Origin: a virus
Direction: 5' to 3' (one strand)
DNA length: 54,048 nucleotides
IMG/VR virus record: IMGVR_UViG_3300032173_000540
Coordinates: 1-54,048 of that record
Made by a program: the position numbers and the translations under genes. Below the pieces are notes generated by a model. The model did not search any database and was not told the DNA's origin. It saw only the letters and a list, made by a program, of their open reading frames with translations. Each line of letters begins with the position of its first letter. Positions within the stretch are counted from its first letter, which is position 1. Of this stretch, positions 9,033 through 17,234 are shown in pieces.

Positions 9033-9325
9033 TAGAAATTAGGATATACTTTTGACGAGTTAAATTTATTAATTTTTATTTCACTTTTTCTTTCAACAAC
9101 GTCTTCAATTGTTCCTGCAGCCGCGTTATAGACATCTAAGAATGAACCAGTTCCTCTACCTAAAGAGTCTCCATCCGCAACGGCATCTTTATTAACTACG
9201 GAATATTCGTTGCCGATTTTATTATAATCGTTCTTTGGGATTAATTTAGTTCTTTCTTGGTCTGCAACCGCAGTAAGTGTGTTTGGTACGTTTTGAGATA
9301 AGTCTACATTAATTTGAGTAGGCAT
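9032..9325 (-). CDS. Hypothetical protein (97 residues)
   Basis: Not recognised. The sequence is polar with no Cys, signal peptide or membrane segment. It contains a central small-residue stretch (SLGRGTGSFLDVYNAAAGTIED) and ends in an aromatic tail (VYPNF). It sits between the WYL-like gene (1-base overlap) and another unknown gene 4 bases away, so it belongs to the same transcript. A minor virion component is possible from context only. Confidence 0.65.
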   Translation of the reverse strand: MPTQINVDLSQNVPNTLTAVADQERTKLIPKNDYNKIGNEYSVVNKDAVADGDSLGRGTGSFLDVYNAAAGTIEDVVERKSEIKINKFNSSKVYPNF

Positions 9326-9329
9326 AGTT

Positions 9330-9797
9330 TTATATTTTTGATATTAGTTCGTTTATTCTCTTAACACTTTCATTAACCGATGGATTATACTTATCCACTG
9401 TTTTTGAATGTTCTTGAGATGTTCTTACATTTGTAAAATCTTTTTTTTCGTGAGGGTCAATAAATTGGTTCATCATACCCGCATTCATTTTATTTGTTTT
9501 GGTATTTTTAACATAATCCCTCATTTTTCTTAATTCATCGTTAACCCAATTTTTAATTTCAACACCACCATTTAAAATAAATGACGGTTCTTTTTGGTTT
9601 CCTATAAACGAATCAAAAAAGTTTTTAATTCTTTTTAATTGTTTATATGTGATGAATTTTTGAGATTGTAATTCTTTGTTTCTATTATAACCTTCAGTAT
9701 TCTCATCCGCATTTTTAACCATATGAAAACATTTTTTCATATGTTCCCTTTTATCGGACGGGAATTCTATTTCGTTATCGTATAAACCTTTATTCAC
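9330..9797 (-). CDS. Hypothetical protein (155 residues)
   Basis: Not recognised. The protein is highly charged and probably mostly helical, with Lys/Asn-rich segments (ITYKQLKRIKNFFDSF, WVNDELRKMRDYVKN). It ends in a short helix, VNESVKRINELI. Its start overlaps the end of the preceding gene by 8 bases, indicating co-translation. No catalytic motif is seen. Confidence 0.65.
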   Translation of the reverse strand: MNKGLYDNEIEFPSDKREHMKKCFHMVKNADENTEGYNRNKELQSQKFITYKQLKRIKNFFDSFIGNQKEPSFILNGGVEIKNWVNDELRKMRDYVKNTKTNKMNAGMMNQFIDPHEKKDFTNVRTSQEHSKTVDKYNPSVNESVKRINELISKI

Positions 9798-10620
9798 CTT
9801 TTTTTATGAGTTTAATTAAATCTTCTTTTGAATAACCATTTTTTTCAACATGATTTAAAAGAGACTTTAAATTTTTTCTAATTAATAATGGTAATTCATC
9901 AATGCTTTTACCCATTTCTTTTTTACCAACTTCAGAATTATCTGAATTTTTTTTATTCATTAAAATATCTTCTACAACTTTAATCATCTTTTGTTTTTGA
10001 ATTTCAGATAGAGTTGCTCTTGTTACAAAGTTTTTATCTTTATAGTATTTTGATTTTTTATCTTTATTGCCTGTTGGGTCTTGACCTTTTTGTTTTGTTC
10101 TTTCTTTTGCCTCGTCAGGTTCCATTCCCATCTTTTTAACTAAATATTTGTAAGTTTCAGCTCCGTCCATATCTTCAGTCTCTTCATAACCAAAAGCTCC
10201 AGACATATCAATCTCACTTACTTCTTCAACTGACTCACCATAGTATGTTCTATAACCACGAGAAATAGGGTCATTTGTAATTCTTGCCGCCGCAACAGTT
10301 TGGTCCATGGTTTTCTTTGGGTGAAGTTTTGGGTCAAGAATTGGAATTTTAGAGTTGGATAATGCTCCATCTAAATTGACTAATTCTTCCAAATCCTTCT
10401 TAAGACCTTTAGTTGTTTTAATTTTTTTCTCTTTGGCAACTTTCTTAAGATGGTTTTTAACTTTTGTACCCTTACTTTTTTCAAAGTGAATTACCTCATC
10501 TTTTTCACGAGCTTCTGTCAAATTTCCCTCTACAGAGAAATATAATGAGTATTTATCACCCTTATCTCTTAAAAGAAAATAGTATGGTGATGAATAAAAT
10601 TCTGTATCTGTTGTAATCAT
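9790..10620 (-). CDS. Hypothetical protein, first gene of the minus-strand run
   Basis: Not recognised. This 276-residue protein has a beta-rich N-terminus (SSPYYFLLRDKGDKYSLYF) and a Lys-rich middle. An acidic region contains SEIDMSGAFGYEETEDMDG, and the C-terminus is helical and ends NGYSKEDLIKLIKKGE. The alternating charge and lack of Cys resemble phage scaffold or internal head proteins, but this is only an impression. It starts 16 bases after a candidate promoter in the divergent region shared with the lectin-like gene at 10673, so it probably heads the whole minus-strand run. Confidence 0.65.
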   Translation of the reverse strand: MITTDTEFYSSPYYFLLRDKGDKYSLYFSVEGNLTEAREKDEVIHFEKSKGTKVKNHLKKVAKEKKIKTTKGLKKDLEELVNLDGALSNSKIPILDPKLHPKKTMDQTVAAARITNDPISRGYRTYYGESVEEVSEIDMSGAFGYEETEDMDGAETYKYLVKKMGMEPDEAKERTKQKGQDPTGNKDKKSKYYKDKNFVTRATLSEIQKQKMIKVVEDILMNKKNSDNSEVGKKEMGKSIDELPLLIRKNLKSLLNHVEKNGYSKEDLIKLIKKGE

Positions 10621-10636
10621 CTCTTATTTTTATAAT

Positions 10637-10644
10637 ATAAATAC
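10637..10644 (-). promoter_or_regulatory. GTATTTAT motif driving the minus-strand run
   Basis: On the minus strand this reads AGTATTTATATTA, ending 16 bases before the ATG at 10620. A matching motif faces the other way 11 bases further on. Two head-to-head copies in a 52-base divergent gap are the clearest sign that the motif is a promoter element and not chance AT-richness. Confidence 0.55.
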
Positions 10645-10655
10645 TAGCTCACAAG

Positions 10656-10663
10656 GTATTTAT
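10656..10663 (+). promoter_or_regulatory. GTATTTAT motif driving the lectin-like virion gene
   Basis: The sequence GGTATTTATCATT ends 9 bases before the ATG at 10673. It is the plus-strand partner of the motif at 10637-10644. If it acts as a -10 element, the transcript would be nearly leaderless. Confidence 0.55.
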
Positions 10664-10672
10664 CATTGTAAT

Positions 10673-12628
10673 ATGGCATATCAAAACATTAATCAATATA
10701 ATTTTAGAAGATTTGGTCTAAAACCTTTAAATGAAGTGACTGACTTATGTTTGGCTTCAGATGAAAAGGATTATGACCAAGAGGTAATCTTTTCACCACT
10801 GTTAATAGGTGAAAACGATGGAAATAGAATGCCATTTAAATTTGATTTTAATAGTAGTGGTACCACATTATGTCAAGTTTCACCTTGTGTTTTTAGTGCG
10901 GATACTATTGTATCGGAAAATTATTGGAACCCAACTGATACTGACCCAAATTTTTGTCCTATAGTTACTAACTTATGTGATGTTGGTCTGACAGGTATTG
11001 ATAACGGACTTGTTCAAAACATGTCGGGAGAAACCATAGAAATAACCACAGGGTTATACACAAATATTACAGATAAGTTTAGTAGATACAAGTATGATAG
11101 GAGAATGAAGCTTCACCCTATCACAGGTTTTACTACAACTCAAAATAGATTATGGAATGATAACTCATACACTTATGATTTGTCATACACAAATGTTGGT
11201 GGCGATATTGGATATGTTGCAAACCTACAAGGTGGGTTTTACCAAGGATTTTATAAGATTGCAGGATATGATTATCAAGTTTTCCCTGAAAGAGTTAGTT
11301 TAGGTTGGACAACTGAATTCATGTTAAAATACAGATGGACTGGTGATACTTCAGTTGGTCTAAATGCAAGGTACCCTAATAATAAAGGAACATTCTTTTA
11401 TATGGGGGCAAGAGCCGAAAACAAATTTTACCATTATGCGGATGGTAGTCCAATTCAAGATACTGGTTATACAAGAGTTACATCAGGTTTAACTTGTATG
11501 CACACTTGTGGTTGTGCAAGTAGTGCCAACACATCTTCAGAATGTCTTCAAATCTACCAACCATCAGGAGGAACAATAACAACATGTACTTGTGGATGTG
11601 CGTGTGATTGTACAACCAAGGCACAATACCCTGAAAAAGACCCATTGTATGATGAAGTTTCAAACGCTCTATCATTAAGATTAAGTGGTGATACGGGTAG
11701 TCCAAGATTATGTGTTAAGACATATAGAATAACTGGCGGATGTGAAAGTACTGGAACTTGTTTAACAGGTATAACTTATGTTACAGGTACTTCGGTAACT
11801 GAATGGTGTTCAACAAGAGGTATCTTTGATGATTGTTCTGGTACAACTTATCCAAATGTAGAACATTGGGTTCAAATTGATGCCGTATTCCAAAGATATG
11901 AATGGTTAGATACTTGCGACCTATATGATAAAGGTGGATTAGGTCTGCTTGTTAAAGATGTATATTTTGCAACAATTGAAGGTCGAAGTGTTAGTTTAAT
12001 TGAACCTCCCATTACGAGGGAAACTCCTTATGACCCACCTTCAACTGAAGTTGTGACATTCACAGATATGTGGACCGAAGAACAAAAATATAGATTAGGA
12101 ACACTTAAGTTTTATGTGAATGGAAAGTTATTCATGGTTGTTGAAAACTTTGAAGAAATCATTCCAAGATTATTGAATACTCCAAAAGAAAAACAAATTG
12201 GTGTTGGATATAACATTTCAATTGGTGGTGGTACTCAAGGTCTTCACGATAACTTAACATTCTCAGGTGGATGTCCAGTTGATTTAAGTGGATTACAATA
12301 TCAACAAGACCCTGAATGTTTAACAACTTATGATTTAGACAATACAATTTATTCAGGGTTAACTACTCAAATTAGATTAGAAGAATTGTTTGGTGGTAGT
12401 ATGATTGGTGATATTAGTGCGTTTAGAATGTATACCGAACCATTAAACGCCGCTCAGATTAAACATAATTTTAAAATATTAAAAAACACTTACAATTTAT
12501 TAAACCCTGATTGTCTTAATTGTAGAATTGTTATACCATCAAACGATTTGTATTATATAACAATACCTGATAATGATTTGTCGTACATTAGTATACCCGC
12601 AAATGATTTGTATTATGAAACACTATAA
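10673..12628 (+). CDS. Large virion protein with ConA/LamG-like domain and Cys cluster
   Basis: The 651-residue protein has no signal peptide and reads as a beta-rich structural or receptor-binding protein. Residues about 273-316 hold a dense Cys cluster (MHTCGCASS, then TCTCGCACDC) that could bind metal or form disulfides. The C-terminal third has LamG/concanavalin-like features: GTLKFYVNGKLFMVVENF, then IGDISAFRMYTEPLNAAQI, the usual end of such domains. The last 31 residues are three 10-residue repeats. It is followed after 3 bases by the first Thr/Pro-linker protein. A tail fibre or capsid decoration role is inferred from fold and neighbours. Confidence 0.7.
   Translation: MAYQNINQYNFRRFGLKPLNEVTDLCLASDEKDYDQEVIFSPLLIGENDGNRMPFKFDFNSSGTTLCQVSPCVFSADTIVSENYWNPTDTDPNFCPIVTNLCDVGLTGIDNGLVQNMSGETIEITTGLYTNITDKFSRYKYDRRMKLHPITGFTTTQNRLWNDNSYTYDLSYTNVGGDIGYVANLQGGFYQGFYKIAGYDYQVFPERVSLGWTTEFMLKYRWTGDTSVGLNARYPNNKGTFFYMGARAENKFYHYADGSPIQDTGYTRVTSGLTCMHTCGCASSANTSSECLQIYQPSGGTITTCTCGCACDCTTKAQYPEKDPLYDEVSNALSLRLSGDTGSPRLCVKTYRITGGCESTGTCLTGITYVTGTSVTEWCSTRGIFDDCSGTTYPNVEHWVQIDAVFQRYEWLDTCDLYDKGGLGLLVKDVYFATIEGRSVSLIEPPITRETPYDPPSTEVVTFTDMWTEEQKYRLGTLKFYVNGKLFMVVENFEEIIPRLLNTPKEKQIGVGYNISIGGGTQGLHDNLTFSGGCPVDLSGLQYQQDPECLTTYDLDNTIYSGLTTQIRLEELFGGSMIGDISAFRMYTEPLNAAQIKHNFKILKNTYNLLNPDCLNCRIVIPSNDLYYITIPDNDLSYISIPANDLYYETL
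12533..12622 (+). repeat. Three tandem 30-base repeats encoding a C-terminal decapeptide
   Basis: The units are IPSNDLYYIT, IPDNDLSYIS and IPANDLYYET, immediately before the final Leu and stop of the lectin-like protein. The spacing of Ile-Pro and Asn-Asp-Leu is exact. Such short repeats often form a beta-helix or a docking tail. Confidence 0.85.
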
Positions 12629-12631
12629 AAT

Positions 12632-13201
12632 ATGAACATAACAGATTGTAATTATTTTAGAATAACAAATTATAATAATGTCCAAGAAGGATATTATAGT
12701 TGGACTGGTTGTACTGATATAATTGGTGTTAACCCTGTTGACCCACTTCAGACAAGTTATTTTTGTGCTAAAGACATTTCTGTTGAAGAATATGGCGCAC
12801 CGCTTGATGTGGTCTTTATTGGTTTATGTCCGTCAAATACTCCAACACCAACATTAACTCCAACCCCAACACAAACTTCTGTAACTCCAACACCTACACC
12901 AACACCTGTTACACCAACCCAAACGCCAACCCCAAGTGCAACGCCAACTGTTATTTATATGTATAATTTATGGTCAGGTGGATATTATCAAAATGCTTGT
13001 GAAGCTGCGGGTATGTTTGCAAATCCTGCTAACGTAACAATCTATACAACAAAACCATATAATCTTTTAGTTCCTGGTGATAATGTATTTGGTAATTCAA
13101 CATTATCAATACCACCTGTAAACGCTAATTTTACAATTTCAAATGGTAATAGATTTATTCAAATAAGCGGAACGTTAGTAATTAATGCTGGAGTGTGTTA
13201 A
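12632..13201 (+). CDS. Modular virion protein with Thr/Pro linker (189 residues)
   Basis: Residues 1-67 form a small domain with four Cys (ITDCNYF, WTGCTDI, YFCAKDI, GLCPSN). Residues about 68-107 are a mucin-like linker of TPTPT, TPTQT and similar units. Residues about 108-189 form a second domain with Cys near both ends (YYQNACEAAG, then NAGVC at the terminus). The latter resembles, loosely, the terminal domains of the next two proteins. The start codon is 3 bases after the stop of the lectin-like gene, so the two are co-transcribed. It is probably exposed on the virion. Confidence 0.75.
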   Translation: MNITDCNYFRITNYNNVQEGYYSWTGCTDIIGVNPVDPLQTSYFCAKDISVEEYGAPLDVVFIGLCPSNTPTPTLTPTPTQTSVTPTPTPTPVTPTQTPTPSATPTVIYMYNLWSGGYYQNACEAAGMFANPANVTIYTTKPYNLLVPGDNVFGNSTLSIPPVNANFTISNGNRFIQISGTLVINAGVC

Positions 13202-13215
13202 TTTAAAATAATTAA

Positions 13216-13223
13216 GTATTTAT
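13216..13223 (+). promoter_or_regulatory. GTATTTAT motif before the second Thr/Pro-linker gene
   Basis: The sequence AGTATTTATTGAT ends only 4 bases before the ATG at 13228. Such a short leader agrees with Shine-Dalgarno-independent starts in this genome, although the start-to-element distance is unusually small for a -10 box. Confidence 0.45.
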
Positions 13224-13227
13224 TGAT

Positions 13228-14328
13228 ATGTCAATTGGAGTAAGAATTTTAAGTAATAATTTAAGTGGTCAGACCACAAATGTTACGTATTTCCCAGACA
13301 CGGGAGGTACGATTGATTTGGGGGCACAAGTATTCCCATTTAATTATATATCAAGTTACTATTATGGTAACTACGATTGTTATGTTCCAACTTATGGATA
13401 CAACTACATTGTTAATGTACCAGGACCAACACCCACACCTACACCCACAACAACCCCAACAGGTATTACACCAACAGTTACTTCAACTCCAACAAATACT
13501 CCTACTCCAACATTAACCCAAACTCCAACTAATACTCCAACATTAACCCAAACTCCAACCAATACGCCAACACCAACTATAACTCCAACAATAACTCAAA
13601 CACCAACCATAACTTCAACAAATACTCCAACGCCAACTATAACACCAACAATAACCCAAACATCATTTAATAATTTTGCGGCGTTTTCAGGAGTAACACC
13701 AAACGAAGCTTGTGTTAGTGGTGTCGCGGTAACATTATATGCTGCGGATAGTGTGTTTGAACAAAACAGTCAATTTTATAATAATCCAAATGGTACTGTG
13801 TCTATTAATATGTCAGGTTTCTATAGTTATGGTGGAGATGTTGTTCAATTAACTTCAGGTGGTACTGAAACAGGTGGATTTGGTTTATGTAGTAATTTAC
13901 CATCTCCAACTCCAACGCCTACTCAAACACCAACTCTAACGCCTACTCAAACACCAACTGAAACGCCTACTCAAACACCAACTAGCAGTAAAACACCTAC
14001 ACCGACACCAACAAATACTGAAACACCAACTAATACTCCAACAAATACTGAAACGCCAACTAACACTCCAACATTAACGCCAACTAACAGTGAAACACCA
14101 ACTAACACTCCAACACCAACTTTAACTCCAACACCAACAAATCCTTTCTGTAAACGATATACATTCTTTGGTGGAACTGGCGTTGACAATACAGTTTTTG
14201 TGGGTAAAGATTGTGGTGGATTTGATTATCTTATATCTTTACAACCTTTTGATAGTGAAACATCATGTGTTTCAACATATGAAATAGTTAGTGGTAATGG
14301 TTCTGCGACATATATAAATGGTTGTTAA
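13228..14328 (+). CDS. Modular virion protein with two mucin-like Thr/Pro linkers (366 residues)
   Basis: The order is: a Tyr/Gly-rich N-terminal domain (1-67); a linker of TPT-type repeats (about 68-147); a ~75-residue domain ([14 protein letters not shown] to ETGGFGLC); a second linker rich in TPTQTPT, TPTNTET and TPTLTPT (about 226-306); and a final Cys-containing domain ending YINGC. The middle domain is a close paralogue of one in the next gene, including at the DNA level. The linkers are made of Thr, Pro and a few Asn, Gln, Glu and Ser, so they are extended and rich in potential O-glycosylation sites. Function as a fibre or surface decoration is inferred. Confidence 0.78.
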   Translation: MSIGVRILSNNLSGQTTNVTYFPDTGGTIDLGAQVFPFNYISSYYYGNYDCYVPTYGYNYIVNVPGPTPTPTPTTTPTGITPTVTSTPTNTPTPTLTQTPTNTPTLTQTPTNTPTPTITPTITQTPTITSTNTPTPTITPTITQTSFNNFAAFSGVTPNEACVSGVAVTLYAADSVFEQNSQFYNNPNGTVSINMSGFYSYGGDVVQLTSGGTETGGFGLCSNLPSPTPTPTQTPTLTPTQTPTETPTQTPTSSKTPTPTPTNTETPTNTPTNTETPTNTPTLTPTNSETPTNTPTPTLTPTPTNPFCKRYTFFGGTGVDNTVFVGKDCGGFDYLISLQPFDSETSCVSTYEIVSGNGSATYINGC

Positions 14329-14372
14329 TAAAAATAATTTAAAATTTATAGATAATAATAAACAATATTGTA

Positions 14373-14380
14373 GTATTTAT
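14373..14380 (+). promoter_or_regulatory. GTATTTAT motif before the third Thr/Pro-linker gene
   Basis: The sequence AGTATTTATATTT ends 18 bases before the ATG at 14399, in a 70-base AT-rich gap without any clear terminator. Confidence 0.5.
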
Positions 14381-14398
14381 ATTTAAATAGAAATTAAG

Positions 14399-15454
14399 AT
14401 GGCATGTAGCAAATATACTTTAACAAATACGGGTACAACCGCAGTGAACTTCAACTATAGAAGATGCGATGACTCTATGTGGGAATATCAAGTAAATCTT
14501 GACCCAAATCAAACTAAAAATATTTGGTTAATTGACGGAACCTATGATGCTGCTCAAATTTTTGAGGCGAGCATTATTTTGGTTAATAACGGAGTATATC
14601 CGTTAACTCCAACACCAACAAGAACTCCAACTCAAACTCCAACACCAACCTCAAGTGTAACTCCAACACCAAGTATAACACCGACAAATACGGTTACTCC
14701 GACAAATACGGTTACTCCGACAAATACGGTTACTCCGACACCAACTCAAACACCAACTCAAACTCAGACCCCAACTCAAACTCAGACCCCAACTCAAACT
14801 CAGACCCCAACAAATAGTCAAACTCCAACTAATACTCCAACACCAACTATTACTCCAACAAATGCCTATGATTCGTTTTTTGTAGCGTCAGGTTCAACTG
14901 CTAATAATGCATGTAATGGTGTAGGTGGTTCAGGAACTATTTATGCGGAAATTTCAACGTTTGACCAAAACAATCAATTCTATAATAATTCAAATGGTAC
15001 TGTTTCAGGTAGTATGTTAGGATTCTATAGCTTTGGTGGACAAGTTGTTCAATTAACATCTGGTGGTACTGAAACAGGTGGATTTAGTTTATGTTCTGTA
15101 GTTCCTACACCAACACAAACACCAACAACAACTCAAACACCGACACCAACACAAACAAATACACCAACACAAACAAGTACACCAACAACAACACCAACAC
15201 CGACTCAATCGTTCTTTGCAACCTATAGTTTAGGTACAGGCTCAACAGCAAATGATGCTTGTTTAGCAACACCTCAAACAATTTACGGAGCGTATGTTGA
15301 CAGACCACAACCAAACCTTGGTGAAATTTTATATACCAATAATATCCTAACAATTACAGCACCAAATGGTTATTATTCTAATGGAACCGCATGGTGGCAA
15401 ATTACGGGAGGTTCTGGTGAAGTCACCGCAACTGACCCTAATGGATGTATTTAA
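14399..15454 (+). CDS. Modular virion protein with mucin-like Thr/Pro linkers (351 residues)
   Basis: The N-terminal domain (1-70) has YTLTNTGTTAVNFNYRRCDD and a conserved-looking LDPNQTKNIWLIDGTYD segment. A long linker follows (about 71-158), built of TPTQT, TNTVTP and TQTQTP repeats. Next is a domain (FFVASGSTANNACN to TGGFSLC) paralogous to the middle domain of the previous protein, then a second linker (about 236-272). A last domain begins TYSLGTGSTANDACL and ends DPNGCI. The conserved pattern A-N-x-A-C near the domain start and G-x-C at the end suggests one disulfide per domain. Directly downstream are a terminator and the GT60-type gene. Confidence 0.78.
   Translation: MACSKYTLTNTGTTAVNFNYRRCDDSMWEYQVNLDPNQTKNIWLIDGTYDAAQIFEASIILVNNGVYPLTPTPTRTPTQTPTPTSSVTPTPSITPTNTVTPTNTVTPTNTVTPTPTQTPTQTQTPTQTQTPTQTQTPTNSQTPTNTPTPTITPTNAYDSFFVASGSTANNACNGVGGSGTIYAEISTFDQNNQFYNNSNGTVSGSMLGFYSFGGQVVQLTSGGTETGGFSLCSVVPTPTQTPTTTQTPTPTQTNTPTQTSTPTTTPTPTQSFFATYSLGTGSTANDACLATPQTIYGAYVDRPQPNLGEILYTNNILTITAPNGYYSNGTAWWQITGGSGEVTATDPNGCI
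14681..14740 (+). repeat. Perfect 18-base tandem repeat, three copies plus a partial
   Basis: The unit CCGACAAATACGGTTACT is repeated without change at 14681, 14699 and 14717, then begins again. It encodes Thr-Asn-Thr-Val-Thr-Pro. Perfect identity including wobble bases implies recent expansion by slippage or recombination. Confidence 0.95.
14759..14812 (+). repeat. 18-base tandem repeat, three copies
   Basis: The unit CAAACTCAGACCCCAACT occurs at 14759, 14777 and 14795, the last with one changed final base. It encodes Gln-Thr-Gln-Thr-Pro-Thr. It is a second, independent expansion in the same linker. Confidence 0.95.
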
Positions 15455-15477
15455 AAATTTACTACAAATATATTTTA

Positions 15478-15513
15478 GAAAACCCTTCACCTTCGTGGAG
15501 GGTTTTTTATTTT
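15478..15513 (+). terminator. Rho-independent terminator after the Thr/Pro-linker genes
   Basis: AAAACCCTTCAC pairs with GTGGAGGGTTTT across a CTTC loop (one G-T pair) and runs into a T-rich tail. It closes the virion-protein unit that starts at 10673 and separates it from the glycan cassette. Confidence 0.88.
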
Positions 15514-15534
15514 TATATATAAAATATATTATAT

Positions 15535-16800
15535 ATGAAAATATTCGTTCAAATAGCATCTTACAGAGACCCACAACTGGTTCCAACAATTAAAGACATG
15601 TTGGCAAATGCCAAAAAACCAAATAACATAGTTATTGGTATTGCAAGACAATATAGTCCTGAAGACGGGTTTGATAATTTAGATGAATACAAAGATGACA
15701 AAAGATTTAGAATTTTAGATATTCCTTATCAAGACGCTAAAGGTGTATGTTGGGCAAGACACCAAGTTCAACAACTTTATAAAGGTGAAACATATACACT
15801 ACAAATTGATTCTCACATGAGATTTGTTAAGGATTGGGATGATATCCTTATCAAAATGATAAAGGGGTTACAGAAGGACGGGTATAAGAAACCTTTACTT
15901 ACGGGTTACGTTCCTTCTTTTGACCCCGAAAATGAACCAGCAGGAAGAGCACAAGAGGCTTGGAGAATGGCGTTTGACCGTTTTATCCCTGAAGGTGCAG
16001 TATTCTTCTTACCTGAAACAATTCCAGGTTGGAAAGAATTAAAAAAACCTGTAACCGCAAGATTCTACTCGGCTCACTTCTGTTTTACATTAGGACAATT
16101 TTCAACTGAAGTTCAACACAACCCTGAATATTATTTCCACGGAGAAGAGATTTCAATCGCAGCAAGAGCTTACACTTGGGGTTATGATTTATTCCATACA
16201 CACATTCCTGTTGTTTACCATGAATACACTCGTAAGGGTAGAACAAAACAATGGGATGATGACAAAACTTGGGGACAAAAGAATAGTCACTCACATTTAA
16301 CAAATAGAAAATTGTTTGGTATGGATGGTGAAACTCAAGAAGGTCATGATGGTCCTTATGGTTTTGGTCCTGTTAGAACTTTAACTGAGTATGAAAAATA
16401 TGCGGGTATTCTTTTTTCAAAAAGAGCGATTGACAAATATACTTTAGATAAAAATTATCCACCAAACCCATATACTTTTGAAACAGAACAAGAGTGGAAA
16501 GATAGTTTCTGTATGATGTTCAAACATTGTATTGATATTGGATATTCTCAAGTAACTGAAACTGATTACGATTTTTGGGTTGTTGCATTCCACGGTAAAG
16601 ACGACAAAACTTTATTCCGTAAAGATGCCGATAAAAACGAAATTGCAGGTTTTATGAGAGACCCTGACAAATATTGTAAAGTATGGAGAGAATTTCAAAC
16701 TGACGAATTACCAACACATTGGGTTGTTTGGCCTCACTCAGAATCAAAAGGATGGTGTGATAGAATCACGGGTCAATTAACACATAATACCGTGAGTTAA
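15535..16800 (+). CDS. GT60/Skp1-type GlcNAc-transferase homologue
   Basis: The 421-residue protein starts with IFVQIASYRDPQLVPTI and has LQIDSHMRFVKDWDD with the family's D-x-H site at Asp92-Ser-His94. It continues with the TARFYSAHFCFTLGQF and HGEEISIAARAYTWGYD acceptor-side blocks, all typical of the GlcNAc glycosyltransferase family. Characterised GT60 members transfer GlcNAc from UDP-GlcNAc onto hydroxyproline of Dictyostelium Skp1 or onto Thr of trypanosome mucins. Residues about 325-421 are an extra C-terminal region. It lies immediately after three Thr/Pro-rich virion proteins, which suggests, but does not prove, that those linkers are the acceptor. Confidence 0.85.
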   Translation: MKIFVQIASYRDPQLVPTIKDMLANAKKPNNIVIGIARQYSPEDGFDNLDEYKDDKRFRILDIPYQDAKGVCWARHQVQQLYKGETYTLQIDSHMRFVKDWDDILIKMIKGLQKDGYKKPLLTGYVPSFDPENEPAGRAQEAWRMAFDRFIPEGAVFFLPETIPGWKELKKPVTARFYSAHFCFTLGQFSTEVQHNPEYYFHGEEISIAARAYTWGYDLFHTHIPVVYHEYTRKGRTKQWDDDKTWGQKNSHSHLTNRKLFGMDGETQEGHDGPYGFGPVRTLTEYEKYAGILFSKRAIDKYTLDKNYPPNPYTFETEQEWKDSFCMMFKHCIDIGYSQVTETDYDFWVVAFHGKDDKTLFRKDADKNEIAGFMRDPDKYCKVWREFQTDELPTHWVVWPHSESKGWCDRITGQLTHNTVS

Positions 16801-17234
16801 TGATATTAATTTCACATAGGGGAAATTTAAACGGTCCTAATGAGGTCAGAGAAAACTCACCATATTATATTATGGAAGCGATTGCTGAAGGATATGATGT
16901 TGAAGTTGACTTATGGTGGGTTAATGGTAGAGTTTATTTGGGGCACGATGAGCCACAATATGAAGTTAGTGATGAGTGGTTAGGTGAACGAATTGATAAA
17001 TTATGGGTTCATTGTAAAAATGTTGAATCTTTAAATTGGATTAGAAGTACCTCATTAAATTATTTTTGGCACGAACAAGATACACTAACATTAACATCTA
17101 AAAATTATATGTGGGTGTATCCTGGTAAACAACCGATAACTGGAAGTATTGCAGTTATGCCCGAAATACATAATGACGACATTTCAAAATGTTTGGGTGT
17201 TTGCTCAGACTTTATAAAAAGATATGATGATTAA
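16800..17234 (+). CDS. GDPD-like (glycerophosphodiesterase fold) protein
   Basis: The 144-residue protein begins ISHRGNLNGP, followed by YDVEVDLWWVNGRVYLGHDEP. These are the H-R-G, E-x-D (Glu35, Asp37) and G-H-D (His49, Asp50) active-site blocks of glycerophosphodiester phosphodiesterases. It is only about half the usual ~240-residue length and lacks the later barrel strands. Small versions of this type are known beside capsule-synthesis genes. It overlaps the GT60-type stop by one base and the next gene by 11 bases, so it is part of the glycan cassette. Substrate unknown. Confidence 0.72.
   Translation: MILISHRGNLNGPNEVRENSPYYIMEAIAEGYDVEVDLWWVNGRVYLGHDEPQYEVSDEWLGERIDKLWVHCKNVESLNWIRSTSLNYFWHEQDTLTLTSKNYMWVYPGKQPITGSIAVMPEIHNDDISKCLGVCSDFIKRYDD

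Noticed and set aside
13971-14189. Minus-strand open frame encoding Val-Gly repeats opposite the Thr/Pro linker
   Set aside because: It is the antisense shadow of ACA/CCA-type codons and has no start signals or independent pattern.
14681-14812. Short direct repeats that could be mistaken for a CRISPR array
   Set aside because: They are contiguous 18-base units with no spacers and lie in frame inside a coding linker.
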